NCBI GenBank assembly: GCA_019358985.1
Contig: JAHHIJ010000031.1
Coordinates: forward strand, 31,839 to 89,869
Origin: Tolypothrix brevis GSE-NOS-MK-07-07A
GTDB taxonomy: Bacteria; Cyanobacteriota; Cyanobacteriia; Cyanobacteriales; Nostocaceae
Direction of reading: 5' to 3'
DNA length: 58,031 nt
The translations under genes and the position numbers were made by a program. How positions within the stretch are numbered: the first letter of the stretch is position 1; every line of letters starts with the position of its first letter. The notes under the pieces are model-generated. The model ran no database searches and was not told the DNA's origin. It saw only the letters and a list, made by a program, of their open reading frames with translations. Positions 50,519 to 58,031 of this stretch are shown piece by piece.

Positions 50519-51004
50519 ATGCAAGACGCAATTACCGCTGTCATTAACTCTTCAGACGTTCAAGGTAAGTACCTCGATACCTCTGCTTTAGAGAAATTAA
50601 AAGGCTACTTCTCAACTGGTGAACTCCGCGTTCGTGCTGCTAGCAGCATCAGCGCAAATGCTTCGGCGATCGTTAAAGAAGCTGTAGCAAAAGCCTTGTT
50701 GTACTCTGATATCACCCGTCCAGGTGGCAACATGTACACCACCCGTCGCTATGCTGCTTGCATCCGCGATTTGGACTACTACTTACGTTATTCTACCTAC
50801 GCTATGTTGGCTGGAGATCCTTCCATCCTTGATGAGCGTGTGTTGAATGGCTTGAAAGAAACCTACAATTCCTTGGGTGTACCCGTTGGTGCAACTGTGC
50901 AAGCTATCCAAGCAATGAAAGAAGTAACTGCTAGCTTGGTAGGTCCCGACGCCGGTAAGGAAATGGGCGTTTACTTCGACTATATCTCAAGCGGCTTAAG
51001 CTAA
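50519..51004 (+). CDS. apcB: Allophycocyanin beta subunit
   Basis: 161 aa. [20 protein letters not shown] start, chromophore Cys in [20 protein letters not shown], an asparagine-containing RPGGNMYTT segment near residue 72 (the site methylated in phycobiliprotein beta chains), and C-terminal [12 protein letters not shown]. Partner of ApcA. AAGGAACTAACAAC before the ATG serves as ribosome site. Confidence 0.98.
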   Translation: MQDAITAVINSSDVQGKYLDTSALEKLKGYFSTGELRVRAASSISANASAIVKEAVAKALLYSDITRPGGNMYTTRRYAACIRDLDYYLRYSTYAMLAGDPSILDERVLNGLKETYNSLGVPVGATVQAIQAMKEVTASLVGPDAGKEMGVYFDYISSGLS

Positions 51005-51610
51005 GAGTTAGTCAGCACTTAATAAGTTAGGTGCGCCTTGATTAAGGTCTGGAAATCAATCGTGAGTGCTAGAAAGTTATTTCGCTTGTCTTTTTGAATT
51101 TAGATATTTGGAGTGATGAGTGTTAGCTGTCTAGTATTGATGATTGATTTCCAGCCTTGGAGTCAAACTAAAACTATCTACCATAAGCCAAAATCAAGCG
51201 AGTTTAGTGGTAATATATAGCTGATGCCGAAACATACGGCTTAAATATCTGTTTTGTAAACCACAGTTGATTCAAAACTAACCAGCCTATAATTAGGTCG
51301 AACGGGACACGATTCGTTAAATTGGTTGAAAATAATGGCTGAACAATAACTAAAAGCTTCAAAAATATATGGACTATTTAGATAGGGTGGGCTACTCCCA
51401 AATTTACGCTTGTGGACAAGAAGGAGCCGACTCCCTTGGTTGAAGCAAGAAGCAGACCCTCTAAAGTTTTCTTTAGTTGAATGGCTAGCTTTAAATAAGT
51501 TTAGCCAAGTTCTGTATAGCAGTAAAACTAAAAAGATTTACGTAAAAGATACACTCCCATTTTTTAGACATAAAAAAGTTTTTCACGATAAATAAAGGAG
51601 ATTTAACCCG
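51005..51610 (+). other. Structured apcB-apcC spacer
   Basis: 606 bases without a supported gene. A 13-bp pair CTGGAAATCAATC (about 51050) and GATTGATTTCCAG (about 51143) closes a loop of some 80 bases, soon after apcB. The last part is AT-rich and ends AAGGAGATTTAACCC, the apcC ribosome site. The large stem may stop most apcAB transcripts or stabilise their 3' end and so lower apcC expression. Confidence 0.5.
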
Positions 51611-51814
51611 ATGCGGATGTTTAAAGTTACCGCTTGCGTTCCCAGTCAAACTCGCATTCGCACTCAACGCGAACTGCAAAATACCTACTTTACCAAGTTG
51701 GTTGCTTATGACAACTGGTTTTGTGAACAACAGCGCATCATGAAAATGGGCGGCAAAATTGTCAAGGTGGAGCTAGCAACTGGCAAGCAAGGCACCAATA
51801 CTGGGTTACTGTAA
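51611..51814 (+). CDS. apcC: Phycobilisome small core linker (L-C 7.8 kDa)
   Basis: 67 aa, the CpcD/ApcC fold: MRMFKVTACVPSQTRIRTQR start, then LQNTYFTKLVAYDNWFCEQQ and a final KIVKVELATGKQGTNTGLL. Caps and stabilises allophycocyanin trimers at the ends of core cylinders. Preceded by a strong AAGGAG site and followed by an intrinsic terminator at 51853-51879. Confidence 0.97.
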   Translation: MRMFKVTACVPSQTRIRTQRELQNTYFTKLVAYDNWFCEQQRIMKMGGKIVKVELATGKQGTNTGLL

Positions 51815-51852
51815 TTCCTACCTATATAACAAAAATTATTGTAGGGAGTTAC

Positions 51853-51879
51853 AAAGAGGTCAATGATGACCTCTTTTTT
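51853..51879 (+). terminator. Intrinsic terminator after apcC
   Basis: 10-bp stem AAAGAGGTCA with an ATGA loop, complement TGACCTCTTT and a T-run. 38 bases beyond the apcC stop. The spacer from here to 52420 holds only weak ORFs. Confidence 0.85.
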
Positions 51880-52221
51880 GTTTACGTAGTAAGCACACAC
51901 GAGTGCTTACCTTCCAAGTTGTAATTGCCAAATAAGGCATCCTACCATACAACGAATCACGTCCGATGCGATATTTTTTGAATAATTCTGGGCATGGTCG
52001 TGGCTTTGTTGCAGTTGGGGGAGTGGCGACTTCTTTTCCTTTTTGTGCCTCGGTTTCGACTTGTAGCTCCTGCTTGATTTGGTTTTCAAGTCTTCGGATG
52101 GAGTAAAGTCGCGATGAATTGCGATCGCTATTCCATTTCTGTTAGCGATCGCACGCACCCTACCCTAGAAATCGACAAGATACTTGAATGAGGTTAGACA
52201 GAAAATCGGGAAATTATATCT

Positions 52222-52368
52222 ATGTCGGAGATTAAAGACTACGGAGTAACTGTAGAAGAATATTATGTTAACTGCTGCAAGTTTTATGTGATAGTTGATA
52301 TACTCTTGATATACTTCCGTATTTATCCGGAAAGTGAATCACTCCTGTTGTATGAAAAAATTGTGTGA
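52222..52368 (+). CDS. Doubtful small ORF, 48 aa
   Basis: MSEIKDYGVTVEEYYVNCCK then a hydrophobic stretch and ESESLLLYEKIV. Complete ORF with no recognisable family, in the decayed zone beside the IS630 copy. Could be an expressed small membrane protein or chance. Confidence 0.2.
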   Translation: MSEIKDYGVTVEEYYVNCCKFYVIVDILLIYFRIYPESESLLLYEKIV

Positions 52369-52421
52369 GTAAGATTTTTTACAAGCAATTCTTGCTCAGG
52401 CTATTTACAGTAAAAGTACTA

Positions 52422-53385
52422 GTACAGCGCGGCGGAAATAAGTAGACTATTAAATAGCCAAGACTTTACCCTTATATGTCCACTTAAAAGGTTTAGCCAT
52501 TGTTTTATTAACTACTTTAATAAAATCGATGATTCGATTTTTCAAATCATCCTGACTTGTGAAACTTGCTCTTCTTAGTAGTTTACGAACTAAAATACTG
52601 AACCAAATTTCAATTTGATTGAGCCAAGAGGAATGTTTTGGGGTGTAATGAAAAACGATTTTATGTGTTGGGTCTTTCAAAAAAGCAGCACGGGATTTCA
52701 TGGATTTGAGTATACCGCTTTCTCCCTTAATACCCAGGTCTAGATTCAAGCTTTCTTTTTGTGCAACTAAACGAACGAGGGATTCAGACTGATGAGTATT
52801 GAGACAATCCATAATTAAATGCCATTTTTTCGCATCGGGGTCACTTTCAATAACTCGACGAATATGTTGGACAAAATCCTCTTCGGTTCTTGAATCTCCG
52901 CAACGCCGGTTCAATAATTTTACCAGTCGCAATATCAAAACTAGCAATTAAGCTTTGCGTACCATGACGGATATACTCAAACTCTCTTTTTTCAACTTTA
53001 CCCGGTCGTATTGGTAAGTCTTTTTCTAGACGCTCAGTGGCTTGAATCCCGGTCATTTCATCAATCGATATTGTACGCTCTCCGACTTGATGACGTTCAA
53101 TCGCAGTGATATATAAACCAGTAATTTAATGTTCGGGCGATTGAGCGATGATTGTTACCATCAGATGCTAATAAAATTATTTTTGCTCGCAGTGCTAACT
53201 GTTGCGGCGTATTATGGCGGTTTATCAACTGTTCGAGTGACAAACGCTCACAATCGCTTAAAATAAATGGTTTTGAAGTTAATTTTGCCACACCCTGATT
53301 TCCTACTTTGTTAACCAAAACAGATCAAAAAGCTTATTATTTAGTATCTCACAATAGTGGTCTATTTATTTACGCCGACCTGCAC
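52422..53385 (-). mobile_element. IS630-family insertion sequence (defective), 964 bp
   Basis: Imperfect terminal inverted repeats of about 26 bases (left GTACAGCGCGGCGGAAATAA, right end complement GTGCAGGTCGGCGTAAATAA), flanked by TA on both sides (52420-52421, 53386-53387), the target duplication expected of IS630/Tc1. Carries one broken transposase gene. It sits against a cytosine methyltransferase fragment at its right. Confidence 0.85.
52450..53318 (-). pseudogene. IS630-family transposase, frameshifted and internally deleted
   Basis: Three pieces in different frames. 53097-53318 is the N-terminal helix-turn-helix part (LTSKPFILSDCERLSLEQLI). 52847-53056 begins at the first catalytic Asp region (DEMTGIQATERL) and has KREFEYIRHGTQSL. 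52450-52947 carries the second Asp ([13 protein letters not shown]) and the glutamate region ([19 protein letters not shown]). Together about 290 codons against roughly 350 for a complete enzyme: part of the middle is lost and at least one further frameshift is present. Not functional. Confidence 0.88.
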
Positions 53386-53607
53386 TAGAAAAAAAGCTCT
53401 GGATCTCGTTTGTGGTATTCCATAATGTGCAGCATTTAATGATGAAAAGACAACTTTATAGCCCAATAATTCAAGTTTTTCTGTTATTTCTTTGCTAATT
53501 ACCCCATTGTAAGCCTTCAAGATTTCAGGCACGTTCTCCATTACGACATAAAGGGGTCTAACGGTATCGTCAAGCAACTCCTTTATAAAAAGATAGTAAT
53601 CTCTAGA
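53362..53607 (-). pseudogene. DNA cytosine-5 methyltransferase fragment
   Basis: The open frame from 53607 reads RDYYLFIKELLDDTVRPLYV, then VMENVPEI (motif IV ENV) and GYKVVFSSLNAAHYGIPQTR followed by SRAFFLV (motif VIII region). The upstream part with the PCQ catalytic loop and SAM motif and the downstream target-recognition domain are absent. The IS630 end begins right after FFLV; codons beyond it (to 53362) belong to the IS. The left side of the IS does not continue the gene, so a further deletion occurred. No restriction endonuclease is nearby. Confidence 0.8.
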
Positions 53608-53614
53608 TCAACTT

Positions 53615-54436
53615 TTATTGGGGTAACTTTGCAGGTTTGATATTCTTGGCTTTATAGAAAGTTTCCAAACTATCGCGATCGCCTACAAAACGCCAGTGCC
53701 ACGGCTCATAACTCACACCTTGCGGATTTTCCTGATTGAAAGACATCTCAAAGCTGTAACGCGCTGCATTCGCTTCTAACCACTGATAAGCTTTCGTCTT
53801 GTCGAAAATTGTTTGCAGATTAGTTGCTGGTGTTGCCCCGTCGCCAATATCCACAGCGTAACCTGTATGATGTTCGCTATGACCCGGAGGAGCGCTCAAA
53901 GCAGCTCGTTGTGCTGGGGTTTGATTGCGCTGGGCACCAACTTCAAAAAACAACTTTTCTTGGTCTTTCACAGAGCGAAAGCCGGAAATTGGCACTAATA
54001 TTACACCCGCACTCCGCGCTGCTTGCACCATCGCTTGATACTTTTCGGCAGCAGGTTTTCGCATTTTGATGCGTCCATCTCTAGAAATCGGTGCTAGTTC
54101 TGCTTCCGGTGCTTCTGCGTATGCCAGATGCCCTAAAACAGTATCAGCATTATCTTGGGGGTTGACAGAAGTGCCATTTTGTGCATTTGGAGGAATTGAA
54201 CTAGTTGGGGAAGGTTGATTAGCAGTTTTTTTGGGTGCAGTGAGGAAAAACAAAAAACCACTAATAACGGCTAGCACAATAAATCCTACCACGCCGCCAA
54301 TTACCAAAACCATAGGTTGCAATTGGCGCACCTGGTTAGGTGTTGCTTCGGGAGTATCGCGTAAAGCTGGCGGAATCTCCTCACCAGGCTCAACAGATGA
54401 GTTTTGCGGTTTTTCAGAAAACCCAGGATTATTCAA
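53615..54436 (-). CDS. D-alanyl-D-alanine carboxypeptidase, VanY/M15 family
   Basis: 273 aa from a TTG start at 54436 with AGGAG 8 bases upstream. One membrane helix (about 41-68, MVLVIGGVVGFIVLAVISGF) preceded by a Pro/Glu-rich cytoplasmic tail, then a periplasmic M15B peptidase domain: SGFRSVKDQEKLF, the zinc ligands in GHSEHHTGYAVDIGD (SxHxxGxAxD) and the late EPWHWRFVGD with the third zinc histidine. It trims the terminal D-Ala of peptidoglycan stem peptides. Divergent from the permease gene. Confidence 0.92.
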   Translation of the reverse strand: MNNPGFSEKPQNSSVEPGEEIPPALRDTPEATPNQVRQLQPMVLVIGGVVGFIVLAVISGFLFFLTAPKKTANQPSPTSSIPPNAQNGTSVNPQDNADTVLGHLAYAEAPEAELAPISRDGRIKMRKPAAEKYQAMVQAARSAGVILVPISGFRSVKDQEKLFFEVGAQRNQTPAQRAALSAPPGHSEHHTGYAVDIGDGATPATNLQTIFDKTKAYQWLEANAARYSFEMSFNQENPQGVSYEPWHWRFVGDRDSLETFYKAKNIKPAKLPQ

Positions 54437-54539
54437 GGGTCAACTCCTGATAATTGTTGAATCGCCATAACAGATTGTAGACTGGATAAGAATAAACGCG
54501 ATCGCGAAGATTTATACATTTGGATTTCTAGGCGTAATT

Positions 54540-55457
54540 TTGACAAATATCCTAGAACTATACGTCAAACTGGTGGGATTAGTCCTGGTAGGATTTATCT
54601 TGGGACGCAAGCTACCAAGCTCAGTTCCCACTCGTTTGGCTCAGTTTCTTTTCTGGGTGGGTGTACCGATAGGGATCGTAGCTTTTTTACGAAAAGCTGA
54701 TTTATCGGGACAGATTTGGATTGCACCAGCGATCGCTTACCTAGCTATTTTACTTGGAGCATTTTTAGCTTGGTTAGGCATCAAAGGTCAAGCCTATTTT
54801 ACAAATACTATCCTCGCTCAACCAACTCAGGGTAGTTTTATTCTGGCGTCAATGGTGGGTAACACAGGTTATCTTGGTTATCCCATCACTTTAGCAATGG
54901 TAGGACAAAAATACTTTGCTTGGGCGCTATTCTACGATATGCTGGGGTCACTTTTCGGGGCTTATGCAATTGGAGTAGCGATCGCAGTTCGTTTTGGTGG
55001 TGGGGTGCAAAATTATTGGCAAATTACTAAAGCAATTTTCATCAATCCAGCGCTGTGGAGTTTCGGGTTTGGTTTGCTCTTTCGACAGGTGACGATTCCC
55101 GCAGGTGTTGAATTTTTCTTAGATAAATTTGCTTGGAGTACAGTTGCTTTATCTTTGATGTTAATTGGGATGCGATTGAGCAATCTTAAATCTTGGCGGA
55201 GTTTACCACAAGCGGGGATGAGTATAGCAATCAAAATGCTCTTAGTTCCCCTGATTTTGGGTAGTATGTTACCGCTTTTTGGTTTAACTGGGGCAACAGC
55301 ACAAGTGATGGTCTTACAAATGGGGATGCCACCAGCTTTCGCTACACTGGTAATTGCGGAAACCTTCAATCTCGATCGCAATCTCGCAGTTACGGCATTG
55401 GCAGCAGGGTCTATAGTATTGTTAGTTACTTTGCCGATTTGGTTGTGGCTGTTTTGA
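54540..55457 (+). CDS. AEC family transporter (auxin efflux carrier-like)
   Basis: 305 aa with a TTG start (MTNILELYVKLVGLVLVGFI); no ATG lies in the first 100 codons, so TTG is the best choice. About ten hydrophobic segments in two five-helix halves, with QGSFILASMVGNTGYLGYPI in the first half and QMGMPPAFATLVIAETFNLD in the second, both typical of the AEC family. Substrate unknown; probably an anionic metabolite. Single gene. Confidence 0.85.
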   Translation: MTNILELYVKLVGLVLVGFILGRKLPSSVPTRLAQFLFWVGVPIGIVAFLRKADLSGQIWIAPAIAYLAILLGAFLAWLGIKGQAYFTNTILAQPTQGSFILASMVGNTGYLGYPITLAMVGQKYFAWALFYDMLGSLFGAYAIGVAIAVRFGGGVQNYWQITKAIFINPALWSFGFGLLFRQVTIPAGVEFFLDKFAWSTVALSLMLIGMRLSNLKSWRSLPQAGMSIAIKMLLVPLILGSMLPLFGLTGATAQVMVLQMGMPPAFATLVIAETFNLDRNLAVTALAAGSIVLLVTLPIWLWLF

Positions 55458-55527
55458 TTGAGAGCATCCCAATTTCGCGGAAGTCAAAAGTCAAGAAGTT
55501 TGCCCTATAAACTTTTTGACTATCGCT

Positions 55528-56409
55528 CTACAAAAGTTGCCGAAATTCATCAATAGAATTTACAGTTTTGATCGCCTGCTGAATTGCTTTTAATCGTTGT
55601 AAATCTGTAACTTCATAGATAATTGGCATTAATTCCAAGCCAGAATTGCCAAATTTTATCTCTAATGATGTCTCAAGACCCGTCTGAATTCCACGGACTT
55701 CACCGCGTGCTTCACCGCGTGCTTCACCGCGTGCTTCACCGCGTGCTTCGCCTTCGCGTAAAATTTCTTGATACCAAGGTGACTCGCGCAACACAGCCAT
55801 ATCCCACCTCATGATTTCCTGAATTAGGGAACTCTCTAATACAAAAGTAGCAAAAAAAGCCAAGACTGTTTCTAGTTGGTTTAATTGTTCATCTGTACGC
55901 AAAATTTGCAATGCTTCTCGGATTATTGACTCATTTTCGCCACCTTTGAGAATTGGTACAAAGGGAAGCAAAGAGGGTAAAGGTTGGTCAAATACGATAT
56001 TCACATCAACTTCCCACAAATTAATTACGCGGTAGTCTTGACGCACATACAATCCTGCAATGTTTGATACATATGCTGTGGGGATTTGCGCGTTACCTGC
56101 TTTGAGGATGTTGATTAGTACGGGGTATGTCGGTAAATCATACTTCTCTTCGGCTAGTCCTGCATATGCACGCATACGGCGTGGCATTTTTGGATTGTAG
56201 CGTAATTGTAGTTCGTTAAGAAGCAGAAATTCTCCATGTTGCTGGCTCTCAACGCGGATTAAAACATCACTTTCTCTACTTATCCATTGAAATTCAGAGT
56301 TGAGAATTTCCCCAACTGTTATGTCTGGAATTTGCGTTACCCATTTTACCCAGTTGTCGGGTGCAAGACCAATTAAGCGTTTAGTACTGACATCTGCGGG
56401 TTTGGTCAT
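55528..56409 (-). CDS. PD-(D/E)XK nuclease-like protein (Rpn/YhgA-related cyanobacterial family)
   Basis: 293 aa. N-terminal half has SEFQWISRESDVLIRVESQQ and HGEFLLLNELQLRYNPKMPR, which fits the D...ExQ core of a PD-(D/E)XK fold as in Rpn/PDDEXK_2 proteins often mis-called transposases. The C-terminal part has a run of four to five EARG repeats (55700-55745) followed by IQTGLETSLEIKFG. Such proteins occur in many copies in cyanobacterial genomes. Nuclease activity is not proven. No partner gene. Confidence 0.75.
   Translation of the reverse strand: MTKPADVSTKRLIGLAPDNWVKWVTQIPDITVGEILNSEFQWISRESDVLIRVESQQHGEFLLLNELQLRYNPKMPRRMRAYAGLAEEKYDLPTYPVLINILKAGNAQIPTAYVSNIAGLYVRQDYRVINLWEVDVNIVFDQPLPSLLPFVPILKGGENESIIREALQILRTDEQLNQLETVLAFFATFVLESSLIQEIMRWDMAVLRESPWYQEILREGEARGEARGEARGEARGEVRGIQTGLETSLEIKFGNSGLELMPIIYEVTDLQRLKAIQQAIKTVNSIDEFRQLL
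55697..55745 (-). repeat. 12-bp in-frame tandem repeats (EARG)
   Basis: Four perfect copies of GCTTCACCGCGT plus a diverged one, coding GEAR units. A slippage-prone microsatellite-like tract within the nuclease-like gene. Confidence 0.9.
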
Positions 56410-56475
56410 CGGGAGTAGATGGACTGATATTCAGAAACTCATGTTATACCAATTCTATGTGAGGTTGCGCCTTAT

Positions 56476-56595
56476 TCCCCCCTCAGGCTGGAAGCCTGGG
56501 GCTACAGGAACAAAGCCCACCTGCGTGGGCTAAAATCAAATGCAGGCTGGGTCGGCAGCCTTTGTTCGTATAGCCTCACCCTTCTAGGGTGTGAG
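56476..56595. repeat. Multi-hairpin dispersed repeat, inverted relative to 15928-16037
   Basis: Contains CAGGCTGGAAGCCTG, AAGCCCACCTGCGTGGGCT, AGGCTGGGTCGGCAGCCT and CACCCTTCTAGGGTGTG in a row; the complement matches the interior of the MITE at 15907-16063 block by block, including GGCTATAC-ACAAAGGCTGCC. Confidence 0.8.
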
Positions 56596-56606
56596 GATTT
56601 TTTAAC

Positions 56607-57212
56607 CTATTTCTTAAACGCACTCCAATCACCGGAAGGGACAAAACTTGCCCAATAATAAGGATGTTCGTATCTGGGTGTTTTCAATAACTCCATTTGC
56701 GCTTCTCGTAAAGCTTCATGTCTCCCCTTACCCGCTTTCAAATTTTGGTAATACTTCACCATCAAATCCTTCGTCCCCTCATCGCTGACTACCCACAAAC
56801 TTAAGACTTGACTTTGAGAACCGGCAATTACCAAAGCACGACGCAAACCATAAAGTCCATCTCCGACTTTGATATCACCCAACCCAGTTTCACAAGCAGA
56901 AAGTACTACTAACTGCGTTCCCCGTAAATTTAAACCGGCAACTTCCAAAGCTGTGAAAACACCATCATTAGTATTTGATAATGCTTTGGTGCGATTGTTA
57001 AAACCAGCTAAAGCTAAACCGGAACGCAACAAGGGATTTTCGAGACGTAGTGACGCGATTAATCGCGTCTCCATATTGGTATTTCGCGTCTCTAGATTAT
57101 CTTGTTGGTCGGGATAAAAGAAACCATGAGTCGCTAAATGTAATATACTCGGAGCTTGAAGTTGTTTAATAACAGCTTCCGTTGCTTGCTTGCCAGGGTT
57201 AGCGCATCTCAA
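56607..57212 (-). pseudogene. CHAT-domain protein, N-terminally truncated by an insertion sequence
   Basis: 201-codon frame. It is the C-terminal CHAT (caspase-like) protease domain: ATEAVIKQLQAPSILHLATH with the catalytic His, LVVLSACETGLGDIKVGDGL with the catalytic Cys, and ALVIAGSQSQVLSLWVVSDE, ending HPYYWASFVPSGDWSAF. A stop lies immediately upstream of LRCANPGKQATEA, and from there the sequence belongs to the ISAs1 element. The TPR-rich N-terminal part normally found in such proteins is therefore cut off. Both catalytic residues survive. Confidence 0.88.
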
Positions 57213-57232
57213 AGCCTATTGACAAATGGATT

Positions 57233-57901
57233 CTATGAGAGTGTTGAGTTAGGGAAAGCCGCCGCCAACACAGAAAGCATATACTGATCATTCATCGCGG
57301 CTCGTCGAGACTTTTGGCGAATGCTGCGGCGGAAAGATGATTCTCGCTCTAAGGCATTAAGGGCAATACGACGTAGCAAAGAAAAATTCTGTGGACTGTG
57401 CAGAGAATGAATTCGACATTCATCCTCATTGAAAGTGACATCTAATGTCCAATGAACAGAATTTTCAATACCCCAATGTTGTCGAATTGCACTACCAATT
57501 TTGTTGGCATCACTCTTCAGACTAGTAATGTAAAATTGCACCTCCTGGGTAGTTTTATTCCAATGCTGAATCGAACGTACTACCATCACGACTGTTGTTA
57601 GTCCTGTCCACAAATTTTGTTCATGAAGTGCAGGAAGTTGTGACACTGGTACGGTGTAAACCTGACGATTCTCGATGGGGTGATGTCCTTTTTCAATACG
57701 TTGACTCATACTCACATCAATATCTTTAAATCCATTGGACTGGGCTGTCGCAAACCAATCTTTGACTTGTTGATGTAGTGTTGGATGATTCTCTTTCAGA
57801 CTCAGAATATAATCCGCATCAGCCGCGATAATTTTCTGGGCAATGGATTTTTGAGTCCCCATTGCATCAATAGTAATAATGTAGCCAGATATGTCTAGCA
57901 T
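57233..57901 (-). pseudogene. ISAs1-family transposase, C-terminal part
   Basis: 222 codons from MLDISGYIITIDAMGTQKSI, carrying the second DDE Asp, then DADYILSLKENHP, YFITSL-like and IRQHWGIENSVHWTLDVTFN with the catalytic Glu region, and ERESSFRRSIRQKSRRAAMN. Complete members have roughly 370 residues, so the N-terminal 150 residues are absent: the frame meets a TGA about eight codons upstream and the remaining 130 bases do not look like transposase. It interrupts the CHAT gene at about 57205-57215. The segment 57902-58031 shows nothing recognisable. Confidence 0.85.
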
Positions 57902-58031
57902 TTCTAACCCACATTCCGCACTTCAGAATGTAGCATAAAATGTTAGGCAATAGCTCTCTGGTCTGAGTAAATAAAAATACCAAAAATCTTTAAGTAAGTC
58001 GGCATTAAGAAATAAACTTATATTACGAAGT

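Noticed and set aside
51907-52158. 83-aa minus-strand ORF after apcC
   Set aside because: Low-complexity, very basic, no recognised family; possibly an old gene end but not supportable.

Overview
The window comes from a filamentous, probably heterocyst-forming cyanobacterium (Nostocales-like). The indications are: a dnaE gene ending in the N-half of the DnaE split intein; an apcE-apcA-apcB-apcC phycobilisome core cluster whose linker has four repeat domains, the number associated with five-cylinder cores; a cyanobacterial ATP synthase operon with both b and b' subunits; paired flavodiiron genes; very frequent GCGATCGC (HIP1) octamers; and heptamer repeats in the spacers. No strain can be named from the sequence alone.

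Layout, left to right. 1-2644 is most of a Roco-type leucine-rich-repeat GTPase. 2645-4300 is a repeat-rich stretch carrying a YoeB-like toxin module. 4304-7933 holds flv3 and flv1. 8553-10287 holds a 59-aa small protein and a dicarboxylate/glutamate:cation symporter. 10467-13100 is DnaE-N with the N-intein. 13397-15844 is a secreted two-heme protein with a small partner. 16411-17922 is a malonyl-CoA-synthetase-like ligase. 18087-18754 is a PIN toxin/antitoxin pair. 19292-21571 is a CBM20-SGNH-DUF1796 fusion. 22181-25486 holds a DsbA-like protein, two CAP-domain proteins and an alpha/beta hydrolase. 25571-26422 is an amine oxidase relic interrupted by a 172-bp MITE. 27131-29425 holds DUF1816, rlmB and mrnC. 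29834-34809 holds a STAS protein, carA, an aspartic-protease-like lipoprotein, a membrane protein and DUF1830. 35232-35619 is tmRNA. 35733-42169 is the ATP synthase operon, transcribed leftward. 42919-45403 holds an orphan nucleotidyltransferase, a methyltransferase and three small exported peptides. 46199-51814 is apcE-A-B-C. 52422-58031 is a decayed accessory zone: an IS630 copy, a cytosine methyltransferase fragment, a DD-carboxypeptidase, an AEC permease, a PD-(D/E)XK-like protein, and a CHAT gene broken next to an ISAs1 transposase.

Functionally the core is energy and light handling: ATP synthase, allophycocyanin core and O2-reducing flavodiiron proteins. Housekeeping genes (DnaE, CarA, tmRNA, Mini-III/RlmB rRNA maturation) are interleaved with it. 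Around these sit mobile or defence-like elements: two toxin-antitoxin modules, an orphan MNT nucleotidyltransferase, Roco and CHAT proteins, and many non-autonomous palindromic repeats. Two solo transposon-like ends share the same sequence after their hairpin.

I did not find a convincing whole new system. The best leads are the tri-domain CBM20-SGNH-DUF1796 protein, the two-heme secreted protein with its 146-aa partner, the cluster of small exported peptides, and the structured non-coding stretches at 42430-42900 and 45404-46198. No tRNA, rRNA or CRISPR array was recognised.
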